Source of the DNA: Burkholderiales bacterium
GTDB taxonomy: Bacteria; Pseudomonadota; Gammaproteobacteria; Burkholderiales; Burkholderiaceae_D
Direction of reading: 5' to 3'
Length of the DNA stretch: 7,701 bases
Assembly (NCBI GenBank): GCA_028868455.1
Contig: JAGWUK010000129.1
Coordinates: 1 to 7,701, forward strand
Shown here: in pieces, positions 1-6,681 of the stretch
Position numbering within the stretch: position 1 is the stretch's first letter
Layout: each line of letters opens with the position of its first letter
Translations under genes and position numbers: made by a program
The notes under the pieces: generated by a model
What the model was told of the DNA's origin: nothing
What the model saw: the letters and a program-made list of their open reading frames with translations, nothing else
Database searches by the model: none

Positions 1-471
1 CAGCGCAAGGATGGCTATGCCGGCCAGAAAACGTGTTCTCAAAGTTCTTTGTCCGATGCGCCAGCCGGCCACTAACACGATCGCGACGACGGCCGGTTTG
101 ATGCCAGACATGATGGCGCTGACAATTGGATGATTGCCATACAGAACATAAAGCCACGACAAGCCGCTCAATACAAACAGACCGGGCAAAAGAAATAGCA
201 GGCCGGCGATAAGACCGCCGCGAGTTTTGTGCATCAGCCATCCTATATAGACAGCCAGTTGCGTCGCTTCGGGCCCAGGAAGCAGCATGCAATAATTCAA
301 GGCGTGCAAAAAACGTTGCTCGGATATCCAGCGACGTTTTTCGACTAACTCGGTATGCATTAAAGCGATCTGACCAGCCGGGCCGCCAAAGCTGATGAAG
401 CCTAATTTCAGCCAATATAAAAAAGCTTCCCGAAATGAAACAGTCGAAGGGACGGCATTATCAGATGGCAT
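1..471 (-). CDS. chrA: Chromate transporter ChrA, N-terminal part (runs off the left edge)
   Basis: Inner-membrane transporter of the CHR family; characterised members export chromate. 157 codons are visible, open to the window edge, so the C-terminal part is missing. Residues about 22-34 read [13 protein letters not shown], and about 62-76 contain [14 protein letters not shown]. Both match the conserved glycine/proline signature loops of the CHR domain. Two hydrophobic stretches follow (around [14 protein letters not shown] and [10 protein letters not shown]), as expected for membrane segments. The start is the ATG whose complement is at 469-471; no in-frame ATG is seen upstream and no good Shine-Dalgarno sequence precedes it, so the start is only moderately sure. 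The gene lies on the same strand as rne but is separated from it by 397 bases and a terminator, so it is probably transcribed on its own. No chrB-like regulator is visible. The family call is confident; chromate as substrate is inferred from the family. Confidence 0.88.
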   Translation of the reverse strand, partial: MPSDNAVPSTVSFREAFLYWLKLGFISFGGPAGQIALMHTELVEKRRWISEQRFLHALNYCMLLPGPEATQLAVYIGWLMHKTRGGLIAGLLFLLPGLFVLSGLSWLYVLYGNHPIVSAIMSGIKPAVVAIVLVAGWRIGQRTLRTRFLAGIAILAL

Positions 472-868
472 CGGTATGGTTGTTGTATTGAACTTCGTCG
501 GGGTAGGGATGATTATCTCGTAAAAATCGGTTCTGATACTTTTGGAATATCTTCGTTTTTTCGCGATTAATTCAGTGTGCTTGTGTGCCCGGCATTTTTT
601 TGGGGTGGATCAGCTGTTTTGCTATTTGGGCAGTTCATGGCAGTTGATTTTAAGGTAATGCACTGCAGCATCACCCAATATCAGAAATTATTGAATTATT
701 CGATACTGAGAAGGAGTATATTTTTATCACGCTTTATTTATGCGCGAAAGTGGGTCGAAATTTTTAGAAAGTAGGGGAGTATATTGATTTCTGCTTTCAG
801 AAATATCGCATAGATATACAAAAACCGGCAAGGTTTTGCAACCTGCCGGTATTTTTTTTCAGAATCGC
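472..868. other. AT-rich intergenic region between chrA and rne
   Basis: This gap of about 400 bases has no convincing gene. It should carry the chrA promoter on the minus strand, but I cannot pick a clear -35/-10 pair; a lone GATAAT-like hexamer sits near 512-517 on that strand. On the plus strand TTGAAC (488-493) and GATTAT (511-516) are 17 bases apart, each matching 4 of 6 consensus bases, which is a weak promoter candidate. AAGGAG occurs at 711-716 on the plus strand but no start codon follows at a usable distance. The right end holds the rne terminator. Confidence 0.5.
820..859 (-). terminator. Intrinsic terminator of rne, apparently two-way
   Basis: Arms 824-835 (ACCGGCAAGGTT) and 840-850 (AACCTGCCGGT) form an 11-pair stem with one bulged A at 830 and a four-base loop. 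Read on the minus strand, it starts 18 bases after the rne stop codon and is followed by five T, so it ends rne transcripts. Read on the plus strand the same stem is followed by A and then eight T (852-859), an even stronger terminator signature, so it can probably also stop transcription entering rne in antisense. Confidence 0.85.
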
Positions 869-3800
869 TTAGCGGCGTGTTTCTACCAGGATCAGCGGTT
901 CATTGGATTGCGGCGGCAAGGGCTTGCGTTCGCGTGGTACGCGTGGCGCCGGAACAATTTTCGCTGCAACTTCTTGTGCCAAGCGCAGTTTCTCAGGGTC
1001 CGTACTCGCCAGTTGCAAACCTGCAGCACTTAGCATGTTGTGCAATTGATCCATCGGCATCAGGGCAGATGCAGAAAGGCTAGCTACCGGCGCAGCAACA
1101 GTGTCAGCAACCAACTCAACTTGTGCGGCAACTGGTGCAGTCACGGCATCAGTGGCAAGTGTTTCAGTTGCAATGGCTGCTTCAGTCGTGACAGGTTGTG
1201 TCACTGTTGGCGCGACCGTTTCAGCAACTGCCAGCGGTTCTGCAACGTTTGTCGTTGCAACTGGCTCAGCCGCGTTTGGCAAGGTCGTGTTGACTGGCTC
1301 AACAACTTCGCTTGCTGTGACTTCGGTGGCAATCGCTTCAGTTGCTGTTGCGATTGCCGGTGTGGCAACGCTCGTTGCTAATTCGGAAGCAATGACCTCG
1401 GCAACGGGTGCTGATACATGCGGAGGTGCTTGCACGGCCACTTCATCCGATGCTGGCAACACACTGGTTTCAGCACTGAAAGTTGCAGAATTATCCGTAT
1501 TGACGGGCGTAACAACTTCAGCAAATACGGCGACTGGCGCTATCGGCGCTTCTGCCGGAACAACAATTGCTGCGGCTTGTGCGCTGCTTTCGTCTGCGAC
1601 CGGTACAAATGCTGCCGGCGCATCAATAGGTAATTCGCCCTGTTCGTTGATTTGATCACCTGGTTCACGGTCGCGACGATTGCGATTGCGTCCACCGCGA
1701 CGGCGACGGCGACGGCGTTCTTCGCTTTGCTCAGTGTTTTCATTATCCGCGCCAGATTCCAGTGCTTCCAACTGTGGCGCAGCGGGGATGATTTCAACCG
1801 GTACCGGATCAGCATGCTTCTGAATCAAATCTTCTGCTTTGGCTTCCGTTGATTGATTTTCCTTGCGTTCATCACGTTGACGCTGTTGACGTTCGCGACG
1901 GCTTTCTTGCGATTCGCGCTCTTCACGTGCCGGCTTTGCCGGTTTTGGCGGGCGCGGTGCGTCAGTTACATTTGCTTTGGCAACTTCTTGCTTTGGTTCT
2001 TGTTCAGATTTTTCGTTGCGAGCCGGACGGTCTTCCCGCTCGTCGCGATCGCGGTTGCGACGGTTGCGATTGCGTTGTTGGCCATTTTTGTTGTTGCGGC
2101 CATTATTGCGGTCGCGGCCTGCCGATTTCTCTTCGACTTGCTCAATGGCGGCTGGTTTGGCGCTTTCTTCCGATTTTCCAAAGAAGAAGCCCATTAACTT
2201 GCTGAAGAAGCCTTGACCGGAAGCAGCGGCTGCCGGAGCGGCAGGAGGGGCAATGACTTCTTTGCGCTCAACGATCGGTGCTTGTTCAGGCGTAATGCTC
2301 TTGACCATGGCTTCCTGACGCGGCTTGACATCTTCTTTCTGGCGCTTGCTGTAGCCAATATCGGTATCCGCTTGTTCAGCCATTGCGTAGCTGGCATGCG
2401 CTTCTTCCAGACGCGGATCGTCGTGCTTCAGCCGCTCCAGTTTGTAATGCGGCGTTTCCAGATGTTTGTTCGGGATCAGGATAATCGTGACGCGATGACG
2501 GGTCTCGATTTTCAGGATCTCGCCGCGTTTTTCGTTCAGTAAAAATGCGGCAACATCGACCGGTACCTGAACATGGATCGCGGCAGAATTTTCTTTCATT
2601 GCCTCTTCCTGGATAATGCGCAGGACTTGCAATGCAGACGATTCCGTATCGCGGATGTGGCCAGTGCCATTGCAACGTGGGCAGGTCACATGACTACCTT
2701 CGGACAGGGACGGTCGCAGTCGCTGGCGCGACAATTCCATCAAGCCAAAACGGGAAATCTTGCCCATTTGTACACGTGCGCGGTCGTAGCGCAGGGCGTC
2801 TTTCAGGCGTGTTTCGACTTCGCGCTGATTCTTGGCGTTTTCCATGTCGATAAAATCGATCACAATCAAACCACCCAGATCACGCAAGCGCAATTGTCTC
2901 GCGACCTCTTCAGCCGCTTCGCAATTCGTATTGAATGCCGTCGTCTCAATGTCGGAGCCGCGTGTGGCACGTGCCGAGTTGACGTCAACAGAAACCAGTG
3001 CTTCGGTATGATCAATAACGATAGCGCCGCCGGAAGGCAGGGGAACAGTCCGTGAGTAGGCTGTTTCTATCTGATGTTCGATCTGAAAACGTGAAAACAG
3101 CGGAACATCATCACTATAGCGTTTAACGCGATGCACCATATCGGGCATTACGTGGCTCATGAATTGCTGCGCTTGTTCGTAAATTTCGTCAGTATCGATC
3201 AGAATTTCGCCAATATCCGGCTGGAAGTAATCGCGGATCGCGCGGATAACGAGCGAGGATTCCTGGTAAATCAGGAATGCACCCGGAGAGGACTTACCGG
3301 CGCCTTCAATTGCACGCCAGAGTTGCATCAGGTAGTTTAAGTCCCATTGCAATTCGTCAACATTGCGTCCTATACCGGCTGTGCGGGCAATAACGGACAT
3401 GCCCGATGGCAAGTCCAGTTTATCCATGGTTTCACGCAATTCCTGACGGTCTTCGCCTTCGACTCGGCGCGAAACGCCACCACCACGTGGATTATTTGGC
3501 ATTAAAACCAGGTAGCGACCAGCCAGGGAAATGAAAGACGTTAGCGCAGCACCTTTATTTCCGCGCTCTTCCTTTTCCACCTGGACCATGATTTCCTGGC
3601 CTTCGCGCAGGGCATCTTTGATTGAGGCGCTACGAACATCGACACCTTCCTTGAAATAGCTGCGTGCAACTTCTTTAAATGGCAAGAAGCCATGACGCTC
3701 TTCGCCATAGTTGACAAAGCAGGCTTCCAGGGAGGGTTCGATGCGGGTGATGACGCCCTTGTAGATGTTTGACTTACGTAATTCGCGACCAGCGGTCTCG

Positions 3801-3886
3801 ATATCAATGTCAATGAGTTTTTGCCCATTGACGATGGCTACGCGTAATTCTTCTTGCTGCGTAGCATTGAACAGCATGCGTTTCAT
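869..3886 (-). CDS. rne: Ribonuclease E
   Basis: Essential endoribonuclease that cuts AU-rich single-stranded RNA in mRNA decay and in rRNA/tRNA processing, and scaffolds the degradosome at the inner membrane. The protein is 1005 residues (E. coli 1061). The order is S1 RNA-binding domain (about 36-120), 5' sensor with R168-T169, DNase I-like domain with catalytic aspartates D301 (SVDVNS) and D344 (IVIDFIDM), Zn-link CPRC (C402, C405), and small domain to about 510. The C-terminal half is low complexity: an amphipathic stretch GFFSKLMGFFFGK (559-571) resembling the membrane-binding segment of E. coli RNase E, Arg-rich stretches (591-620, 657-675, 724-740), an Ala/Val/Thr/Glu-rich linker (about 766-935), and a less degenerate tail to 1005. 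I chose the start MKRMLFNATQ, the family's usual N-terminus, which is preceded by GGAG; a start 57 bases upstream would add 19 unrelated residues. All key residues are present. Confidence 0.98.
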   Translation of the reverse strand: MKRMLFNATQQEELRVAIVNGQKLIDIDIETAGRELRKSNIYKGVITRIEPSLEACFVNYGEERHGFLPFKEVARSYFKEGVDVRSASIKDALREGQEIMVQVEKEERGNKGAALTSFISLAGRYLVLMPNNPRGGGVSRRVEGEDRQELRETMDKLDLPSGMSVIARTAGIGRNVDELQWDLNYLMQLWRAIEGAGKSSPGAFLIYQESSLVIRAIRDYFQPDIGEILIDTDEIYEQAQQFMSHVMPDMVHRVKRYSDDVPLFSRFQIEHQIETAYSRTVPLPSGGAIVIDHTEALVSVDVNSARATRGSDIETTAFNTNCEAAEEVARQLRLRDLGGLIVIDFIDMENAKNQREVETRLKDALRYDRARVQMGKISRFGLMELSRQRLRPSLSEGSHVTCPRCNGTGHIRDTESSALQVLRIIQEEAMKENSAAIHVQVPVDVAAFLLNEKRGEILKIETRHRVTIILIPNKHLETPHYKLERLKHDDPRLEEAHASYAMAEQADTDIGYSKRQKEDVKPRQEAMVKSITPEQAPIVERKEVIAPPAAPAAAASGQGFFSKLMGFFFGKSEESAKPAAIEQVEEKSAGRDRNNGRNNKNGQQRNRNRRNRDRDEREDRPARNEKSEQEPKQEVAKANVTDAPRPPKPAKPAREERESQESRRERQQRQRDERKENQSTEAKAEDLIQKHADPVPVEIIPAAPQLEALESGADNENTEQSEERRRRRRRGGRNRNRRDREPGDQINEQGELPIDAPAAFVPVADESSAQAAAIVVPAEAPIAPVAVFAEVVTPVNTDNSATFSAETSVLPASDEVAVQAPPHVSAPVAEVIASELATSVATPAIATATEAIATEVTASEVVEPVNTTLPNAAEPVATTNVAEPLAVAETVAPTVTQPVTTEAAIATETLATDAVTAPVAAQVELVADTVAAPVASLSASALMPMDQLHNMLSAAGLQLASTDPEKLRLAQEVAAKIVPAPRVPRERKPLPPQSNEPLILVETRR
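1082..1591 (-). other. Low-complexity Ala/Val/Thr/Glu-rich linker encoded within rne
   Basis: This segment encodes residues about 766-935 of RNase E. It consists of degenerate short units such as VAEPLAVAETVAP and EAIATEVTASEVVEP, with almost no aromatic residues. It is acidic and very probably unstructured, separating the Arg-rich RNA-binding part from the C-terminal tail. Its biased codons keep the opposite strand open as well, giving spurious antisense reading frames. The unit repeats are too diverged to be called tandem repeats at DNA level by eye. Confidence 0.7.
1667..1717 (-). other. Arg-rich RNA-binding motif encoded within rne
   Basis: Codes for residues 724-740 of RNase E: seven consecutive arginines, then GGRNRNRRDR. 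The DNA is a near-perfect run of CG-rich triplets. Position and composition correspond to the arginine-rich RNA-binding regions in the C-terminal half of other RNase E proteins, which also lie near the helicase-binding site in E. coli. Binding of a particular partner cannot be read from the sequence. Confidence 0.6.
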
Positions 3887-3892
3887 GTTTTG

Positions 3893-3896
3893 CTCC
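3893..3896 (-). promoter_or_regulatory. Shine-Dalgarno sequence of rne
   Basis: On the minus strand GGAG lies six bases before the ATG at 3886. It decides the rne start in favour of MKRMLF rather than the longer in-frame option at 3943. Confidence 0.8.
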
Positions 3897-3917
3897 GTGA
3901 CCTGATGGTCATCTTGT

Positions 3918-3948
3918 GTTCTGTGTCTACCAATAGGTGACACAGAAC
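3918..3948 (-). promoter_or_regulatory. Strong hairpin in the rne 5' leader
   Basis: Arms 3918-3927 (GTTCTGTGTC) and 3939-3948 (GACACAGAAC) are perfect 10-base complements. Inside them, ACC (3929-3931) can pair with GGT (3936-3938) around a four-base loop, leaving one bulged base at 3928. No T-run follows on either strand, so it is not an intrinsic terminator. It ends 21 bases upstream of the rne Shine-Dalgarno sequence on the transcribed strand. The E. coli rne leader has hairpins through which RNase E destabilises its own mRNA. A similar autoregulatory role here is inference from position and stability; I do not recognise the gamma-proteobacterial rne5 motif itself. Confidence 0.65.
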
Positions 3949-4320
3949 TGTACTGATACGGGATGTATGCAGGAGCCGAAAGTCTGAGGAGAGAATTGCC
4001 TTGAACATAGCAGAATAACGTCAGCCAAGGCAGCTTTGCTGCGCTTGCTGGCGAACTTCTGTTTTTATGCTGCGTGGGCGCAGATAATCAGGGAGTTAGT
4101 CGAGTGCACACGTCCCCCGCATACGGATTCTTAGCTATATTTGTGCAATAACTAAGTAGCATGCCAGGCGATGCGCAACTTTGGTGCCAGACCATTTTCT
4201 TGTCTTGTGTCTGGCGGAATCGATTTCAATCCAATGACTACCAACTGACAAGCAACTTGGTTCGCAATTAAACCAGTTCTCTTGCCAGGCTTATCCTTAT
4301 AATTCAAACATTCTGATCCA

Positions 4321-4380
4321 ACCTCATTGACGGAAGCCCGACAACAGCAATCGGCTATTACCTTGACTGACAAATGAGGT
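4321..4380. repeat. Inverted repeat enclosing a nested stem
   Basis: ACCTCATT (4321-4328) and AATGAGGT (4373-4380) are perfect 8-base complements 44 bases apart. Between them AGCCCGA (about 4335-4341) can pair with TCGGCT (about 4351-4356) with one bulged C. Together they could fold as an outer stem with an inner hairpin. Orientation and function are unknown; it could lie in the distal rne leader or upstream of rluC. An 8-base match at this distance may also be chance. Confidence 0.35.
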
Positions 4381-4512
4381 CACATACACATCTTTTCCAT
4401 CAAATTTGCAAACTGGCGAGGCTGATGGACATGCCCCTGTGTAAAATAGTCGTTTATTTCTCTTACACTGCACAAGCGTAAATGCTTTTGCGAAAACGAT
4501 TATATATTCAAA

Positions 4513-5520
4513 ATGAAGGACTTAGCGACAATTAATAGCGGAGCACCTCAAAAACGAGGTCAAACTGACGTCTCAGGACAGTCTGCCGCCTCACAGCCGA
4601 AAGTCCAGCTATTGACCATCTCAGAGGATGAGGCAGGTCAGCGCATCGACAATTTTTTATTGCGGATTTGCAAGGGCGTTCCTAAAAGCCATGTCTATCG
4701 CGTGTTACGTTCCGGAGAAGTCAGAGTAAACAAGGGAAGAATCGATCAGTTATACCGATTAATGGAAGGTGATGTTGTCCGTATCCCGCCTATACGTCTG
4801 GCCGAGACATCAACGCAGGTGGTTCCGAAGCTGGAGTTTCCTATCTTGTTTGAAGATGCGCATCTGTTGATCATTGATAAGCCCGCAGGCGTTGCAGTGC
4901 ATGGCGGCTCTGGTGTCAGTTACGGTGTCATTGAACAATTGAGGGCTTCGCGGCCAGACGCGAAATTTCTTGAGCTGGTCCATCGCCTTGATCGAGAAAC
5001 GTCCGGAATTTTGCTTTTGGCAAAAAAACGTAGCGCACTGACACATCTGCATGAACAAATGCGTGAAGGATTGACGGATAAGCGTTATTTGGCGCTGGTT
5101 TATGGAGACTGGAAGAACGCCCGACAGCATATTAAATTGCCATTGCACAAATACACGACTTCGGAAGGTGAACGGCGAGTTCGGGTGCAGGCGGATGGAA
5201 TGGCATCGCATACCGTTTTTTCGTTGCAGAAAAAATATTCCGAATTTGCTTTGCTTGAGGCTGAACTGAAAACCGGGCGTACGCATCAAATACGTGTACA
5301 TTTGTCATCGAGTGGATTTACCATCGCTGGCGATGATAAATATGGCGATTTTCCGTTAAATCGCGCCTTGTTGAAGGCAAACAGTCATCGAGGTGCATTA
5401 AAGCGCATGTTCTTGCATGCCCATCAAATAACGTTTGTGCATCCTGAGTCAGGGAAAACAATGACGGTGAATGCGCGATTGCCAAAAGAATGTGAGGATT
5501 TTTTACAGAGCATCACATAG
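4513..5520 (+). CDS. rluC: 23S rRNA pseudouridine synthase RluC
   Basis: Converts uridines of 23S rRNA to pseudouridine (positions 955, 2504 and 2580 in E. coli, near the peptidyl-transferase centre). The protein is 335 residues, against about 319 in E. coli; the difference is mainly a polar N-terminal extension of about 15-20 residues. An S4 RNA-binding domain covers about 38-95 (EAGQRIDNFL, VRVNKGRI). The RluA-type catalytic domain follows, with KPAGVAVHGGSG (123-134), the catalytic-Asp motif HRLDRETSG (D160), and RTHQIRVH (256-263). HGGSG and the close match to E. coli RluC around it favour RluC over RluD or RluA. The start ATG has no recognisable Shine-Dalgarno sequence, only an AT-rich stretch, so the start is less sure than the family. 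It is divergent from rne, an arrangement also known from other proteobacteria. Confidence 0.95.
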   Translation: MKDLATINSGAPQKRGQTDVSGQSAASQPKVQLLTISEDEAGQRIDNFLLRICKGVPKSHVYRVLRSGEVRVNKGRIDQLYRLMEGDVVRIPPIRLAETSTQVVPKLEFPILFEDAHLLIIDKPAGVAVHGGSGVSYGVIEQLRASRPDAKFLELVHRLDRETSGILLLAKKRSALTHLHEQMREGLTDKRYLALVYGDWKNARQHIKLPLHKYTTSEGERRVRVQADGMASHTVFSLQKKYSEFALLEAELKTGRTHQIRVHLSSSGFTIAGDDKYGDFPLNRALLKANSHRGALKRMFLHAHQITFVHPESGKTMTVNARLPKECEDFLQSIT

Positions 5521-5557
5521 GCGTGAAGTGTCGCGTGGCAAAAGCCTAAATATGCAT

Positions 5558-5576
5558 TAATGGTAATATGCCATTA
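5558..5576 (+). promoter_or_regulatory. Candidate extended -10 promoter overlapping an inverted repeat
   Basis: TGGTAATAT (5561-5569) fits an extended -10 element (TG, one base, then a TATAAT-like hexamer with 4 of 6 matches). It overlaps the inverted repeat TAATGG (5558-5563) / CCATTA (5571-5576). A near-direct repeat is also present: ATATGCATTA (5550-5559) and ATATGCCATTA (5566-5576). No good -35 is visible. If used, it would give the downstream HAD-Rieske-SppA genes their own start within the 108-base gap after rluC, possibly under a repressor. Confidence 0.3.
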
Positions 5577-5628
5577 TCAACTGGAAACAAATTAGCGAAG
5601 CCAATTCGGCGACGTGTTTAATTAATAT

Positions 5629-6288
5629 ATGGCAAAAAAGCAATTTGACTTAATCGTGTTTGATTGGGATGGAACCTTAATGGATAGTACGGCAACTATC
5701 GTCAAGTGTATCCAGTCCGCCGCAAAAGACCTTGGTTTGCCCATACCCAACGAGAATGCAGCGTCATACGTAATCGGGCTTTCTTTGGCGGATGCAATGC
5801 GAATGGCGATGCCGGATATTGATCCTAAATACTATCCCCGGATGGTTGAACGTTACCGATATCACTATCTTGCAAAAGATCACGAACTTCCGTTGTTTGC
5901 GGGTGTTCGCGAAATGTTGAATGAATTGGCGCAAGATGGTTATTTTCTTGCTGTGGCGACAGGGAAAAGCAGGGTTGGATTAAGTAGGGCCTTGCATACC
6001 GCCAATTTAATGTCGGTATTTGATGCGACGCGCTGTTCAGACGAAACCTTTTCCAAGCCCCATCCGGCCATGCTGCAGGAATTAACCCGTGAGCTTGGTC
6101 AGGATATGCGCCGAACACTCATGATTGGCGATACCACGCACGATTTGTTGATGGCAAACAATGCAGGCGCTTCTGCAATTGCAGTCGAATATGGCGCTCA
6201 CGATGCCGCGTTGCTAGAGCCATTGAACCCGGTTTATTCGGCTAAGTCAGTGGACGAGTTGCATCATTGGTTAAAAGAAAATGCATAA
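5629..6288 (+). CDS. HAD-superfamily hydrolase, phosphoglycolate-phosphatase-like
   Basis: A soluble cytoplasmic phosphatase of the haloacid-dehalogenase superfamily, 219 residues, typical of the subfamily with a small helical cap. All four HAD motifs are visible: motif I FDWDGTLMDS with nucleophile D12 and acid/base D14; motif II T111 in AVATGKSR; motif III K143 in SKPHP; motif IV GDTTHD (D168, D172). The cap lies between motifs I and II (about 17-85). The sequence resembles Gph-type enzymes, but substrate cannot be deduced: phosphoglycolate, another sugar phosphate or a nucleotide are all possible. Translation starts at ATG in an AT-rich context with no clear Shine-Dalgarno sequence. It begins 108 bases after rluC and ends 12 bases before the Rieske gene, so it very probably heads or belongs to an operon with the next two genes. 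Confidence 0.9.
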   Translation: MAKKQFDLIVFDWDGTLMDSTATIVKCIQSAAKDLGLPIPNENAASYVIGLSLADAMRMAMPDIDPKYYPRMVERYRYHYLAKDHELPLFAGVREMLNELAQDGYFLAVATGKSRVGLSRALHTANLMSVFDATRCSDETFSKPHPAMLQELTRELGQDMRRTLMIGDTTHDLLMANNAGASAIAVEYGAHDAALLEPLNPVYSAKSVDELHHWLKENA

Positions 6289-6300
6289 ACGGAATTTGAA

Positions 6301-6666
6301 ATGACAGCAATTGAAATTTGCAAATCTGCCGATTTAACTGAAGGTGGCAAAGGTGTTCGATTTCCTTTGCGCGCGGCTGGCGAGGATGCGGTCGGATTTG
6401 TGATTCGCTATGACGGCGCGGTTCACGCGTATTTGAACCGATGCGCGCATGTACCGGTTGAACTTGACTGGAATCCAGGCGAGTTTCTGGAGTCAAGCGG
6501 GCTTTACATTATGTGTGCTACACATGGCGCTATTTATCAGCCCGATACAGGTTATTGCAGTGGCGGGCCATGTCGAGGCGGGCGCTTGCGAAAAATCACG
6601 GTGGAAGAGATTGAAGGGCAGGTTTTCTGGTATCCCGATGAATTCGTTCACCCGGCAGTAGCCTGA
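6301..6666 (+). CDS. Small Rieske [2Fe-2S] ferredoxin-like protein
   Basis: A stand-alone Rieske-domain protein of 121 residues, presumably a cytoplasmic electron carrier since no signal peptide or membrane segment is seen. The cluster ligands are present: C48-A-H50 and C72-A-T-H75, that is CxH, 21 residues, CxxH. After the second motif comes a glycine/cysteine-rich loop TGYCSGGPCRGG (83-94), whose two further cysteines (C86, C91) lie where Rieske folds have the Pro-loop region. The size fits the ferredoxin component of dioxygenases or the NirD-like small Rieske proteins, but no oxygenase or nitrite reductase gene is nearby, so the partner is unknown. GGAA (6291-6294) lies six bases before the ATG as a weak Shine-Dalgarno. 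It sits between the HAD and SppA genes with gaps of 12 and 15 bases, implying co-transcription. Confidence 0.92.
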   Translation: MTAIEICKSADLTEGGKGVRFPLRAAGEDAVGFVIRYDGAVHAYLNRCAHVPVELDWNPGEFLESSGLYIMCATHGAIYQPDTGYCSGGPCRGGRLRKITVEEIEGQVFWYPDEFVHPAVA

Positions 6667-6681
6667 TAACAGGAAGTTTAT

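Larger units (their letters stand above)
3887..4512. other. Divergent intergenic region: rne leader and rluC upstream region
   Basis: This is a 626-base spacer between two divergent genes and must contain promoters for both; I cannot fix either with confidence. A TAAAAT hexamer at 4442-4447 could be a -10 for rluC, but no suitable -35 is seen at the right distance. Besides the strong leader hairpin, smaller inverted repeats occur: GCAGC/GCTGC (4030-4034, 4038-4042), CTGCG/CGCAG (4070-4074, 4079-4083), GCCAGAC/GTCTGGC (4186-4192, 4209-4215), and AACTTGGTT/AACCAGTT with one bulge (4254-4262, 4271-4278). Such density fits a long structured rne leader. No coding frame in it looks real. Confidence 0.6.

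Noticed and set aside
577..774. Plus-strand open frame of 65 codons in the chrA-rne gap
   Set aside because: GTG start without a Shine-Dalgarno, AT-rich composition, no recognisable domain. A short peptide or small RNA here cannot be excluded, but the sequence does not support a gene.
1101..1655. Plus-strand open frame of 184 codons rich in Ala/Thr/Val/Ser
   Set aside because: It is antisense to the low-complexity linker of RNase E; its composition merely mirrors that repeat-like coding sequence and it has no recognisable domain.
1667..1717. CG-rich triplet run as a possible simple-repeat or mobile element scar
   Set aside because: It is in frame and encodes the arginine run expected in the RNA-binding part of RNase E.
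2573..3055. Plus-strand open frame of 160 codons
   Set aside because: It lies opposite the highly conserved catalytic part of rne, has no family resemblance, and is a shadow of that gene.
3887..3943. Longer rne start adding 19 residues
   Set aside because: The extra residues are unlike RNase E N-termini and would be encoded within the leader hairpin, while MKRMLF at 3886 has a good Shine-Dalgarno.
4254..4278. GGTTCGCAATTAAACC looked like a tRNA T-arm
   Set aside because: The loop length and bases do not match a T-loop, and no acceptor, D or anticodon arms are found around it.
4152..4373. Minus-strand open frame of 73 codons in the rne-rluC spacer
   Set aside because: It needs a TTG start without a Shine-Dalgarno, overlaps several inverted repeats, and resembles no family I know.
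4810..5301. Minus-strand open frame of 163 codons
   Set aside because: It is antisense to the catalytic domain of rluC and shows no recognisable motif.
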